Shown one piece after another: positions 17,003 to 25,640 of a stretch of 64,000 bases of DNA. The first letter of the stretch is position 1. Each line of letters begins with the position of its first letter. The position numbers and the translations under genes were made by a program. The notes beneath the pieces were generated by a model. That model searched no databases. It saw only the letters and a program-made list of their open reading frames with translations, and was not told the origin of the DNA. The stretch is from Streptomyces sp. SAJ15 (lineage in GTDB: Bacteria > Actinomycetota > Actinomycetes > Streptomycetales > Streptomycetaceae), in NCBI RefSeq assembly GCF_007595705.1, contig NZ_NISY01000008.1, positions 124,001 to 188,000 on the forward strand, in the 5' to 3' direction.

Positions 17003-17350
17003 GCTGCCACCTCCGTGCACGACATCCGCAAAGAAATAGTCAAATGCCGGATATCTCAAGGGGCAACAGGTGGGGGCCGTGAGTGGACCGAACGAATGAC
17101 GCCCATGGGGCGCGCGGCCGGTGGGGTGAGGTGGTGAGGGTTGTGCGGGGGCGTAACCGCGGGGCGTCCGGGGCGTTGTGCTCCGTGACGGCCGCCGTGA
17201 CGGCCGTGGCGGGGAGGCCCCCCGAGCCCCCACCACGGCTGCGAGGTCCGCGGCATGGCGTGTGGGGTGCCGGACCCTTGGGTCCGGCACCCCACACGCC
17301 GGCGCACATGTGTGGCCCGCCGCGTACGCGGTCCGTACTGTCGTGAGCCG
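17003..17350. other. Intergenic region with one long hairpin
   Basis: Lies between two leftward genes. Contains the hairpin listed separately at 17257-17300 and the promoter area of the ferritin-like gene; nothing that looks coding. Confidence 0.6.
17257..17300 (-). terminator. 21-bp perfect inverted repeat, LLM gene terminator
   Basis: Arms 17257-17277 and 17280-17300 are exact complements with only two bases between (effective loop CTTG). It starts 50 bp after the LLM oxidoreductase stop and is the longest perfect hairpin in the window. Confidence 0.85.
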
Positions 17351-18400
17351 TTACGCCAGCCCGGCGCGCTCCAGCGCCGCCACGCCCGCGCGCAGGCCCG
17401 CGATCCGCTCGTCGAGCGTGAAGCCGGCCGGCGTCAGGGACAGGGTGGTGACGCCGGCCTCGGCGTACGCCTGCATCCGATCGGCGACCCGCTCGACCGA
17501 GCCGAGCAGCGTGGTCGAGTCGATCAGCTGGTGCGGGATGGCGGCGGCGGCCCCCGCCTTGTCACCGGAGAGGTACTTCTCCTGGATCTCGGCCGCCTCC
17601 TTCTCGTAGCCCATGCGCTGCGCCAGCCTGTTGTAGAAGTTCTGCTTGGCGCTGCCCATGCCGCCCACGTACAGCGCGGTGTACGGGCGGAAGTGGTCGG
17701 CCAGCGCGTGCACGTCGTCGCCGATGGCCAGCGGCACGGTGGGGACCAGGTCGAAGCCCTCCAGGGTCTTCCCGGCCTTGGCGCGGCCCGCGCGGAGCGA
17801 GCCGAGCGTGGTCTCCTCCGCGTGCTCGGGGGCGAAGAAGATGACCAGGGCGCCGTCGGCGATCTCGCCGGTCTGCTCCAGGTTCTTCGGCCCGATGGCG
17901 GCGATGTACAGCGGGATGTGCTCGCGCACCGGGTGCACGGTGAGCTTGAGCGCCTTGCCCGGGCCGTCGGGCAGCGGAAGGGTCCAGTGCGCGCCCTCGT
18001 GGGTCAGCCGCTCGCGCGACATCGCCTTGCGGACGATCTCCACGTACTCGCGGGTGCGGGCCAGCGGCTTGTCGAACTTGACCCCGTACCAACCCTCGGA
18101 GACCTGCGGGCCGGAGACGCCGAGGCCGAGGCGGAAGCGGCCTCCGGAGAGCGTGTCCAGGGTGGCGGCGGTCATGGCGGTCATCGCGGGCGTACGGGCC
18201 GGGATCTGGAAGATCGCGGAGCCGACGTCGATCCGCTCGGTCTTGGCGGCCACCCAGGACAGCACCGTGGGCGCGTCGGAACCATAGGCCTCGGCGGCCC
18301 AGCAGACGTCGTAGCCGAGCCGGTCCGCCTCCTGGGCGACCGCGAGGTTGTCCGCGTCCATTCCGGCGCCCCAGTACCCGAGGTTGATTCCGAGCTTCAT
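17351..18400 (-). CDS. LLM-class F420-dependent oxidoreductase
   Basis: 349 residues, luciferase-like TIM barrel that uses reduced coenzyme F420. MKLGINLGYWG begins the first strand; IDVGSAIFQIPARTP and SGGRFRLGLGVSGPQVSEGWYG are typical LLM F420 family segments. ATG 18400 follows GAGGGAG. Conserved in this chromosomal position; substrate is unknown. Confidence 0.9.
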   Translation of the reverse strand: MKLGINLGYWGAGMDADNLAVAQEADRLGYDVCWAAEAYGSDAPTVLSWVAAKTERIDVGSAIFQIPARTPAMTAMTAATLDTLSGGRFRLGLGVSGPQVSEGWYGVKFDKPLARTREYVEIVRKAMSRERLTHEGAHWTLPLPDGPGKALKLTVHPVREHIPLYIAAIGPKNLEQTGEIADGALVIFFAPEHAEETTLGSLRAGRAKAGKTLEGFDLVPTVPLAIGDDVHALADHFRPYTALYVGGMGSAKQNFYNRLAQRMGYEKEAAEIQEKYLSGDKAGAAAAIPHQLIDSTTLLGSVERVADRMQAYAEAGVTTLSLTPAGFTLDERIAGLRAGVAALERAGLA

Positions 18401-18680
18401 GCCGCTCCCTCTCACCGCTTCAGCGATTTACCGATCAGTAACGTCCCGTTTCCGGGACTCTAGCGCGCGCCATGCGGATCCGGCAGGGGTCGCCCGCCCG
18501 CAGTCCCCGGAGGTCGGCCACGGGCCGGGCGCCGGGCCGGTCGCACCCGGTCTCACCAGGTGTCTCATCGGGTGTCTCAACGGGGTCCCACCGGGTTATC
18601 CACCGGGTGTCCATGGGTGTCCCACCGGGGTTATCCACAGGCCACCACCGCTGTGCGAGCGCCCAGTAACCTCAACGGTC

Positions 18681-19664
18681 ATGGAGCTAAGGCACCTCGG
18701 CCGGACGGGCCTGCGCGTATCCCGGCTCGGCCTCGGCACCCTCACCTGGGGGCGGGACACGGACGAACACGACGCGGCCGAGCAGCTCAAGACCTTCTGG
18801 GAGGCGGGCGGCACGCTGGTCGACACCGCGGACGTCTACGCGGACGGAGCCGCGGAGTACCTGCTGGGTCAGTTCCTGGAGGGCCTGGTGCCGCGCCGGG
18901 ACCTGGTGATCGCCACCAAGGCGGGCAGCGTCCCGGACCCGGACCGCCGCTTCGACACGTCGCGCGGCCACCTGCTGGAAGCCCTCGACGCCTCGTTGGA
19001 GCGGCTGGGCACCGACCACGTCGACCTCTGGCAGCTGCACGCCTTCGACCCCGCCACCCCGCTGGAAGAGACCCTGCAGGCCCTGGACATCGCGGTCAGC
19101 AGCGGCCGGGCCCGCTATGTCGGCGTGTCCAACTTCTCCGGCTGGCAGCTGGCGAAGGCCGCCACCTGGCAGCTGGCCTCGCCCGGCGCGCAGACCCGGC
19201 TCGCCAGCACGCAGATGGAGTACTCGCTGCTCCAGCGCGGCATCGAGCGGGAGGTGCTCCCCGCCGTGCTCGACCTGGGCCTGGGGCTGCTGCCGTCCTC
19301 GCCACTGGGCCGCGGCGTCCTGACCGGCAAGTACCGGCACGCGACGCCGGCCGACTCGCGCGGTGCCTCCGAACAGCTGGCCGCCTTCGTCGCCCCCTAT
19401 CTGGACGAGGAGGCCGGCCGCATCGTCGACGCGGTGACCACCGCGGCCGACGGCCTCGCCACCACCCCGCTCCAGGTCGCCCTCGCCTGGGTGCGCGACC
19501 GCCCCGGGGTCACCGCGCCCATCGTCGGCGCCCGCAACGCGCAGCAGCTCAGAGCGGCGTTGTCAGCGGAGGCGCTTAGTCTTCCCCACGAGATCTGCCA
19601 GGCGCTCGACGACGTCTCCGCGCCCGTGCACCGCTACCCCGATCAGGACTGGAGCACCCTGTGA
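18681..19664 (+). CDS. Aldo/keto reductase
   Basis: 327-residue NADPH-dependent AKR. Catalytic tetrad elements are visible: DTADVY (Asp and Tyr), ATKAG (Lys), and LWQLHAFD (His). The C terminus GARNAQQLRAAL binds the coenzyme phosphate. ATG 18681 is chosen because MELRHLGRTGLRVSRLGLGT is the family N terminus; no good ribosome site precedes it. The stop overlaps the GTG of the next gene (GTGA), so the two are translationally coupled. The 280 bp before it hold several GGGTGTC/TTATCCAC repeats. Confidence 0.92.
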   Translation: MELRHLGRTGLRVSRLGLGTLTWGRDTDEHDAAEQLKTFWEAGGTLVDTADVYADGAAEYLLGQFLEGLVPRRDLVIATKAGSVPDPDRRFDTSRGHLLEALDASLERLGTDHVDLWQLHAFDPATPLEETLQALDIAVSSGRARYVGVSNFSGWQLAKAATWQLASPGAQTRLASTQMEYSLLQRGIEREVLPAVLDLGLGLLPSSPLGRGVLTGKYRHATPADSRGASEQLAAFVAPYLDEEAGRIVDAVTTAADGLATTPLQVALAWVRDRPGVTAPIVGARNAQQLRAALSAEALSLPHEICQALDDVSAPVHRYPDQDWSTL

Positions 19665-22507
19665 GCACCGACCGCCTCGCCGGCGACGCCGCCACCGCGC
19701 CCGAGGAGGCCCCCGAGGAGGCACCCACCCGCGAGGCCGGCGTCCCCGCGGACCCCCCCGCCGGGCCGGACGCCCCCGGGGACTCCGCCGCGGACGCCGC
19801 CGAGAAGGCACTCACGGCCACCCCGGCGGAAACCTCCGGGGAAGCGGAGCCTCACGGGGAGACAGCCGGGACCGCCGGCTCTTCCGGGGCGGGGGAAGTC
19901 GACGCGGAGGCCGCGGGGTACGCCGACGCGGAGGTCTCGGGAACGGCTCGCTCGGATGCCGGCGGGGAGTCCGACGAGCCTGGCGCGGAAGCCGCTCCAG
20001 AGGCCGACGACACGTCGTCCGACGCCAGCACCAGGAAGCCCGCCGAGGACGCGCGCGCGGACGCCTCGGGGGCGGCTCGCGCGGACGCCACAGGGGAGTC
20101 GGGGCAGCCTGACACGGAGACCGGGACCGGGACCGGGGCTGGGGCTGGGGCCGGAACCGAGGCGGAAACCGGGACCGGGGCCGGAACCGGGGCGGGAACC
20201 GGGGCGGGAACCGGGACCGGGGACGCGCACGCGGAAGGCCCCGGAGAAGGCGCCCGGCCGGTCGCGGGCGCGCCGGGGGCCGCGCGTGAGGCGGAGCGGC
20301 CGCGGGCGGACACAGGGGCGCAGACCGGAAGCGGCCGAAAGCGGAGCGCCGCCGCGGAGGCGTTGGCGGCCGCCGTACGGGCGGTGGAGAGCGGCGAGCG
20401 CTCGGCCGCGTCGTTCTTCACGGAGCGGGCGTCGGCTCCTGCCCCCTCCGCGACGCCGCGTGCGGCGCAGGCGAGGCGGGAGGCGCCCTCCGGAGTCGCC
20501 GCCGGACCCGCTCCCGCCGGGGCACGGCGGGACGACACCGCAGGCCCGGCCCGCCCGGCCGTCGGCGGTGTGGCGCCGGGCGCGCCCCGGCCCGCGGCCT
20601 CGCTCGCCGACACCGCCGGGGTGCGCGAGGTGTTGGCCGCGGGCGGCGCCCCGGCGCAGCTGGCCGGACCGGTGGTCGAGACGCTCGGCGAGCAGGCGGC
20701 GGACGCCCTGCGGGCCGATCCGTGGCTGCTGCTGGGCGTCCCCGGGGTGCGACCGGAGCAGGCCGACGGCTTCGCGCGGGCGCTGCTCGGCTCCGCCTGC
20801 GGCCCGGGCGACGCACGGCGCTCCCAGGCCCTGATCACCTGGCTGCTGGAGCGGGCGGCGCTGGAAGGGCACACCGCGCTGACGGCCACCGCCGTGCGCG
20901 AGGCGTTGGCCCGGCAGTCCGTGCCCGACCCGGAGGAGGCGCTGCGCACGGCGATCGGGGACGGCGCCGTGCTCGTCTTCCAGGACGCGCTGGAGACGCC
21001 CGGCGGCGGCCGGCCGGGCGCGGCGGCCACCGGTCGTGGTGGGGGCGAGGACGATGAGGGCGGCGAGAGCGAGCCGCCGGTGCGGATCCTGCTCGGCCTG
21101 GATCGGTACGCGCTGGCGGAGGAGAGCCTCGCCGACGGTCTCGCCCGGCTGACCAACACCTTCGAGCAGGCCGTCGGCGCGGCGGACCGGCAGGACGGCT
21201 CGGCAGAGCCGCCGGGCGACGTCGCGGCGAAGCCGGACTGGGAAGGCGCCGCCGCCGCGGCGCCCTCCCCCTCGGCCGCCGAGCTGATCCGTACCGTGGC
21301 CGGCCATGGGCTGGTCGCCCACAGCGGCGGCGAGGCAGCGCGGGCCGAGCCCGCCGCGCTGGTCGGCGCCGCGCGGGCGCTGGGACTGCGGGCGTACGCG
21401 GCGACACACAGCGAGGACGGGCGGCGCCGGCTGGCGGCACCGTCGGCGGCCGGGCCGGCTGACGCCACCGGTGCGGCCGACACGCGTGCCGCGGGGGGCA
21501 TCGGGGAGGCGGGCGGCGCGGCCCCCGACGGCGGGGACGCCGGCAGCGGAGCGGCGGCGGTCACCGTCGCCGGGCTGCTCTCGGGTCACGAGGGCCCGGG
21601 CCGGGACGAGGAGGGCGCGCTCGCCCTCGACCTGCTGGTCGTGTTGGACGCCCCGCAGCTCGATGTCGAGACGGCGGCGATGCTGGTCGAGTCGCTCCCG
21701 GACGGCGCCCGTCTGGTGCTCAGCGGTGATCCGGGGGTGCTGTGGTCGGCCGGCCCCGGCCGGGTCTTCGCCGATCTGCTGGCCGCCCGCTGCTGCCCGC
21801 AGGTGGTCTCCCGCACCCCGGACCCCGGCCCGATCGGCGAGCTGGTCTCCGGCATCGGCATCGGCGAGCTGAACCAGGTCGAGGCCCCCCACAAGGAGGT
21901 CGTGATCGTGCCGGTGCGCGACGCCGGGGAGGCCGTGCACCGCACCGTGCAGCTGGTCGCGGACTCGGTGCCGCGGGTGATCGGGGTGCCGGCGGAGCAG
22001 GTGCAAGTGATCACCCCCGGCCACGGCGGCGCCGCCGGGACGCGCGCGTTGAACGCGGCGCTCAAGGAGCGGTTGAACCCGGGCCCCGGCCGGTTCGGCG
22101 GCTTCGACCCGGGCGACCGGGTGGCCTACGTGCCGGCGCCCGGCCGGATGGTGCTCGCCACCGTGACCTCGGCGGACGCCGAGGGTCTCCATCTGGACTG
22201 CGCGGGGACGGCGGTCGTCATCCCGCGCGAGCGGGTCGCCGAGACCGTGCGGCACGGCTGGGCCGTCACCGCGCACCAGGCGGCCGGATCACGCTGGCCG
22301 GCCGTGGTCGTCGTGCTGCCGGGCGACGCCACGGCGGCGCTCACCCGGGCCTGGGTCTACACCGCCTTCGGTCGCGGCGAGCGCCATCTGTCGGTGGTGC
22401 ACGGCGCTGACGACGCCCTGCCGAACGCGGTGACGCGCATCCCGGCCAAGGAGCGGACCACCCGACTGCGATCGTTGCTGGAGGCGCAGGCGCCGACCTC
22501 CGACTGA
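19661..22507 (+). CDS. Helix-hairpin-helix, RecD2-like protein lacking an obvious Walker A
   Basis: 948 residues. Residues 1-~225 are low complexity (Ala, Glu, Gly, Thr, with a Gly-Thr-Gly-Ala run near 155-185). From about 320, DALRADPWLLLGVPGVRPEQADGFA is a helix-hairpin-helix like that of RecD2 helicases. The last ~200 residues, with ITPGHGGAAGTRALN, DRVAYVP and AVTAHQAAGSRWPAVVVVL, match the SH3-like and motif V/VI region of RecD2. The P-loop that should stand around residue 545 reads GLVAHSGGEAARA, without GKS/T, and motif II reads VVLDAPQLD instead of DEAS. It is probably a non-ATPase nucleic-acid-binding relative. Start overlaps the AKR stop. Confidence 0.8.
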   Translation: MSTDRLAGDAATAPEEAPEEAPTREAGVPADPPAGPDAPGDSAADAAEKALTATPAETSGEAEPHGETAGTAGSSGAGEVDAEAAGYADAEVSGTARSDAGGESDEPGAEAAPEADDTSSDASTRKPAEDARADASGAARADATGESGQPDTETGTGTGAGAGAGTEAETGTGAGTGAGTGAGTGTGDAHAEGPGEGARPVAGAPGAAREAERPRADTGAQTGSGRKRSAAAEALAAAVRAVESGERSAASFFTERASAPAPSATPRAAQARREAPSGVAAGPAPAGARRDDTAGPARPAVGGVAPGAPRPAASLADTAGVREVLAAGGAPAQLAGPVVETLGEQAADALRADPWLLLGVPGVRPEQADGFARALLGSACGPGDARRSQALITWLLERAALEGHTALTATAVREALARQSVPDPEEALRTAIGDGAVLVFQDALETPGGGRPGAAATGRGGGEDDEGGESEPPVRILLGLDRYALAEESLADGLARLTNTFEQAVGAADRQDGSAEPPGDVAAKPDWEGAAAAAPSPSAAELIRTVAGHGLVAHSGGEAARAEPAALVGAARALGLRAYAATHSEDGRRRLAAPSAAGPADATGAADTRAAGGIGEAGGAAPDGGDAGSGAAAVTVAGLLSGHEGPGRDEEGALALDLLVVLDAPQLDVETAAMLVESLPDGARLVLSGDPGVLWSAGPGRVFADLLAARCCPQVVSRTPDPGPIGELVSGIGIGELNQVEAPHKEVVIVPVRDAGEAVHRTVQLVADSVPRVIGVPAEQVQVITPGHGGAAGTRALNAALKERLNPGPGRFGGFDPGDRVAYVPAPGRMVLATVTSADAEGLHLDCAGTAVVIPRERVAETVRHGWAVTAHQAAGSRWPAVVVVLPGDATAALTRAWVYTAFGRGERHLSVVHGADDALPNAVTRIPAKERTTRLRSLLEAQAPTSD

Positions 22508-22851
22508 CCGCGCGCCGCCGCGGGACGCGTCGTCCGTCTCGCGGCGGTCAGTTCGCCCCCACGTAGCCGGGCCACGGCCGACGGACCCACGCAGCCTGTC
22601 CCCGGCCGGCCAGGGGCACCCGACCTCGGCCCACCTCGGCCCGCTCCCGGCCCTCCGACCGTACCGCGACCAGACCGCGCCCTCCTGGGGCGCGCGGGCC
22701 GGGCCCGACGGCGGACGCCGGTACTGGCCTGGCAGCCCGCCCCACCGCGGCTCGCTGTCGGCGGGCCATCGCTACGCCACCGCCCCGCGGCGCCCCTCCC
22801 ACAGCGACCCGGGGCCGGGCCCCGACAGCCGACACCGGCCGCGCCGCCGGG
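22508..22851. other. Intergenic region after the RecD2-like gene
   Basis: Convergent gap. Holds the hairpin at 22515-22547 and otherwise GC-rich sequence with no gene that I can support. Confidence 0.6.
22515..22547 (+). terminator. Terminator hairpin of the RecD2-like gene
   Basis: CCGCCGCGGGAC (22515-22526) pairs with GTCTCGCGGCGG (22536-22547), 12 bp with one G-U, 9-nt loop, 8 bp after the stop. Confidence 0.75.
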
Positions 22852-23607
22852 TCAGTTCTCGGGGCCGAGCACTTCCAGCTCGTCCTCGTCGGCCTCGTCG
22901 ACGTCGTCGGCCTCGCCCTCGTCCTCGTCGTCTTCGACCTCGACTTCGACCCCGCCGACTCGGATGTCGTCCTCGTCGAGGTCCTGGTCGAAGACCTCGC
23001 TGACGTCGAAGCGGCAGACGAGCCGCTGCGGGTCGGCCTGGTCGAAGGGGGCCTCCAGCCACTCCCCCGGCTCCGCGAGCTCGTCGGCGGCGGTCACCCA
23101 CAGCGTGGAGTCGCCCTCCGCGAGGCCGAACTCCTTGTGTCGGGTGGCGATCTCATCCGGTTCGTACTCGCCGAAGAGCACTCCGAGAGCGGCATGGACG
23201 CTGTCGCCGGCACCACCCGCGGCGGTGCGGTTCGTTCCGTTCCCGGGCGCGGAGTCCGGGTCCAGGTCGGTGACCCGGCGCGCCTGGGAGAGCAGGCGCT
23301 GCGGCTCGACGACCGCGTAGTCCCGGCGGATCAGCAGGCTCAGGGCGGTCGGCTCCTCCGGTCCGGCGTAGGCGGGCATGCCCTCCTCGGCCGGGATCTC
23401 GAACGGGGTGACCTCGTCGTAGGTGTCGTAGAGCAGTTCGTCGTACGCCTCGGCTGCCGCGGCCAGGTCGTTGAACGCCGCGTAGACGACCGGGTCGTCC
23501 TCGCCCGACCGGCGTTCGACGGCGTCGAGGTGGCGGTCCAGAGCGGCTTTCACGGCCTCAGCGGCGGCGCGTACCTCGGCAGCGGATGGCTGCGCAGCAT
23601 CAGACAT
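22852..23607 (-). CDS. Conserved acidic hypothetical protein
   Basis: 251 residues. N-terminal 70 residues are helical (AAAEAVKAALDRHLDAVERR), the centre contains FGEYEPDEIATRHKEFGL and a stretch ending RLVCRFDVSEVFDQDL, and the last ~45 residues are almost all Asp, Glu and Val. I recognise it as a conserved Streptomyces protein without assigned function. There is no Shine-Dalgarno sequence before ATG 23607; with a promoter-like region only 48 bp wide shared with the divergent DUF5703 gene, it may be leaderless. Confidence 0.8.
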   Translation of the reverse strand: MSDAAQPSAAEVRAAAEAVKAALDRHLDAVERRSGEDDPVVYAAFNDLAAAAEAYDELLYDTYDEVTPFEIPAEEGMPAYAGPEEPTALSLLIRRDYAVVEPQRLLSQARRVTDLDPDSAPGNGTNRTAAGGAGDSVHAALGVLFGEYEPDEIATRHKEFGLAEGDSTLWVTAADELAEPGEWLEAPFDQADPQRLVCRFDVSEVFDQDLDEDDIRVGGVEVEVEDDEDEGEADDVDEADEDELEVLGPEN

Positions 23608-23655
23608 AGTGCAGACGCTATCCGTATCAGGGCAGTTCCCGCACAATAGATTGCG
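23608..23655. promoter_or_regulatory. 48-bp divergent promoter region
   Basis: Separates two start codons. TAGATT at 23647-23652 has the TANNNT form of a -10 element and sits 3 nt before the DUF5703 ATG, which would place the transcription start at or next to the ATG. Neither gene has a recognisable ribosome site. Confidence 0.45.
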
Positions 23656-23844
23656 ATGCCGGAATACGAATTCTGTGATGTGTATGTGCCGCGGGGAGTC
23701 TCCCGCAAGGCCACGACCCGTCTGCTGACCGACCATGCCGAGTACGGACACTGGGAGTTGGACCGACTACGACTGAATCCCGACGGGAGCCGCAGAGTGC
23801 GGCTGCGCCGCCGCATCATCCGCCAGATCCGCGCCACCTGGTGA
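23656..23844 (+). CDS. DUF5703 family small protein
   Basis: 62 residues, basic C terminus. The protein MPEYEFCDVYVPRGVSRKAT through GHWELDRLRLNPDGSRRVRL is a compact, nearly invariant Streptomyces family known as DUF5703. Function unknown. Codon bias is typical of the host. It appears leaderless: TAGATT lies just upstream of ATG and no Shine-Dalgarno sequence is present. Divergent from the acidic hypothetical protein. Confidence 0.88.
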   Translation: MPEYEFCDVYVPRGVSRKATTRLLTDHAEYGHWELDRLRLNPDGSRRVRLRRRIIRQIRATW

Positions 23845-24228
23845 GCAACGGCTCCCGATAAGCGGTCACGAGCCGGAGCCGGGGCCCCGAGGACCGAGGG
23901 CACCCGACGTGGCAGCGGGCCCGGCGGGTGCCGGACGGACCGGGCACCGGCGGACGTACGGCGGGCGCCGCCACCGTCCGGCGCGCCGAGGTGTCCTTCC
24001 GCGCCACCGCGAACCACGGGAGCGCGCGTTCCACACCCGGCGCGCCCAGAGCGCACAGAGCGCCACGTAGAGCGCGCGGAGCGCACGTACAGAGCGGGCC
24101 CCGTATGGAGCCCGCTCGGTATGAATCAGGCCACGCGCGGATCAGGCCACGTACGCCTCATCAGGCCGATCGCTCATGGCGGCGGCCGGTGGATCCGGCC
24201 GGCCGGTTTGACGGGGCCGGCCGTTTCC
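23845..24228. other. Intergenic region downstream of the chaplin gene
   Basis: Convergent gap. Contains GAGCGC-rich irregular repeats near 24045-24105 and the chaplin terminator at 24196-24223. No supported gene. Confidence 0.6.
24196..24223 (-). terminator. Terminator hairpin of long chaplin gene
   Basis: CGGCCGGCC (24196-24204) and GGCCGGCCG (24215-24223), 9-bp stem, 10-nt loop, 6 bp past the stop. Confidence 0.65.
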
Positions 24229-25209
24229 TCAGTGCTGCCCGGCGCGAGACCGGCGGTAGAGCACGGCGCCCGCGAGCAGCATCCCCGCGCTTGCCGGGAT
24301 CACCATCTCCAGCGGGCCGGCACCGGTGGACGCCAGCCGGTCCTTGCCCACGATGTGCGCGGCGGGGCCGGGGGCCGCGCCGAAGACGGACGAGTCGTCC
24401 ACCGGCGTGCCGATGTGGCCGCCGCCCTTCACCTCGGTCATCGGGGGCTTGTGGCCCTCGGGCTTCTGACCCTCAGGCTTCTGACCCTCAGGCTTCTGAC
24501 CCTCGGGCTTCTGACCCTCGGGCTTCTCCTCGGGACCCGGCTTGTCCTCACCAGGCTTGTCCTCACCCGGCTTCTCCTGGCCCGGCTTCTGGGGACCGGG
24601 CTTCTCGCCGCCCGGCTGCTCACCGCCGGGCTTGCCCGGCTTGCCCGGCTTGCCCGGCTCACCCGGCTTGCCCGGCTCCTCCGGCCCCGGCTTGCCCGGC
24701 TTGCCCGGGGTGTGTCCACCGGGCTGCTGCGGCCCGTGGCCGTGCCCGCCGACGTTGAGGCAGCTGTTACCGGCCGCCGGGTTGCCGAGCCCCGGGGCGT
24801 TGACGGTGTTGCCACAGATGTTCACCGGGGCGTTCACCGGCACCTGGACCTGGTTGCCGGAGGCGACTCCCGGAGAGTGGTGCGCGCCGCCCTTCGCCGA
24901 GCTGCCGCCGCCCTGGTACGAGCCGCCGTGGTGCGAACCGCCGTGGTGCTTTCCGCCACCGCCGTGGTTGACACAGGTGTTGCCGGACGCGGGGTTGAGC
25001 GCACCGACCACATTGACGGTGTTGCCGCAGGCGTTCACCGGCGCGTTCACCGGCACCTGAATGGAATTACCGGAGGCCACACCCGGCGAATTCACCGCGG
25101 CGCCCTGGGCGCCGCCCGGGCCCGTGGCGTATGCGTAACCGGCGCTGGCGGCGAGCACGCTGCCCGCCGCGGCAACCGTCATCAGACTTTTCTTCGCAAC
25201 CTGTCGCAT
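24229..25209 (-). CDS. chpC: Long chaplin, sortase-anchored
   Basis: 326 residues. A Sec signal peptide (LMTVAAAGSVLAASAGYAYA) is followed by two chaplin domains at about 38-80 and 110-152, each with SPGVASGN, PVNAPVN and the paired cysteines (ACGNTV/NTCVN; ICGNTV/NSCLN). Then come a collagen-like GKPG/GEPG region, five EGQKP repeats, the sorting signal LASTG (LAxTG, recognised by class E sortases), a membrane helix and RRSRAGQH. Long chaplins are anchored in the wall and, with short chaplins, form the amyloid coat of aerial hyphae. It lies directly downstream of chpH as chpC does in S. coelicolor. ATG preceded by AAGGAAG. Confidence 0.92.
   Translation of the reverse strand: MRQVAKKSLMTVAAAGSVLAASAGYAYATGPGGAQGAAVNSPGVASGNSIQVPVNAPVNACGNTVNVVGALNPASGNTCVNHGGGGKHHGGSHHGGSYQGGGSSAKGGAHHSPGVASGNQVQVPVNAPVNICGNTVNAPGLGNPAAGNSCLNVGGHGHGPQQPGGHTPGKPGKPGPEEPGKPGEPGKPGKPGKPGGEQPGGEKPGPQKPGQEKPGEDKPGEDKPGPEEKPEGQKPEGQKPEGQKPEGQKPEGHKPPMTEVKGGGHIGTPVDDSSVFGAAPGPAAHIVGKDRLASTGAGPLEMVIPASAGMLLAGAVLYRRSRAGQH
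24445..24519 (-). repeat. Five 15-bp repeats in chpC coding EGQKP
   Basis: Units of the form GGGCTTCTGACCCTC (plus strand) start every 15 bp from 24445 to 24505; the first has two changes (GTGG for CTGA). A coding minisatellite that sets the length of the wall-spanning spacer. Confidence 0.85.
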
Positions 25210-25359
25210 GCGCTTCCTTGCATTGCGTCGTGCCGAAAACCCACACGGGCCGGATCGCCCGCGTGCGCTATGCCGCGCGGCCCCGGGGCGCTGACGCTCA
25301 CTCCGGGACCGCGCGAGATGACGCCGCCCTGAGCGGCGGCTAAGAAGGGTGACGCAACG

Positions 25360-25593
25360 TCACTTGTTGATGCAGGTGTTGCCCATGGCGGGGTTCAGCA
25401 GCCCGATCACGTTGATCGTGTTGCCACAGACATTCGCCGGCGTGTTCACCGGAGCCTGGATCACGTTGCCGGAAACCACACCGGGGGACCGCAGCGCGGC
25501 GCCCTGGGCGCCCGCGTCGGCGGCAGCCAGACCCGCACCTGCCATCACCAGACCACCGGTGGCGGCCGCGACGGCGACAACCTTCTTGATCAT
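25360..25593 (-). CDS. chpH: Short chaplin
   Basis: 77 residues: Sec signal peptide (VVAVAAATGGLVMAGAGLAAADA) then one chaplin domain with SPGVVSGNVIQAPVNTPANVCGNTINV in two parts and the second cysteine in NTCINK at the very C terminus. Secreted hydrophobic protein that assembles into amyloid fibrils at the air interface of aerial hyphae and spores. Directly upstream of the long chaplin as chpH-chpC in S. coelicolor. A BldN-type promoter lies 48 bp upstream of ATG. A GTGACG-CAA-CGTCAC inverted repeat (25349-25363) spans its stop codon. Confidence 0.95.
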   Translation of the reverse strand: MIKKVVAVAAATGGLVMAGAGLAAADAGAQGAALRSPGVVSGNVIQAPVNTPANVCGNTINVIGLLNPAMGNTCINK

Positions 25594-25640
25594 CGTTCCT
25601 CCTCATTGACAATGCGGCCCAGCCTCGGGCCGCACTGCCG

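Noticed and set aside
18596..18639. TTATCCACC and TTATCCACA, DnaA-box-like, also TTATCCACA at 4104-4112
   Set aside because: Two or three matches near metabolic genes are not an origin; no cluster, no dnaA/dnaN context.
19643..22276. 877-residue open frame on the minus strand
   Set aside because: Antisense shadow of the RecD2-like gene in GC-rich low-complexity DNA.
24445..24519. Regular 15-bp repeats as a possible CRISPR array
   Set aside because: No spacers; the repeats are in frame within the chaplin gene.
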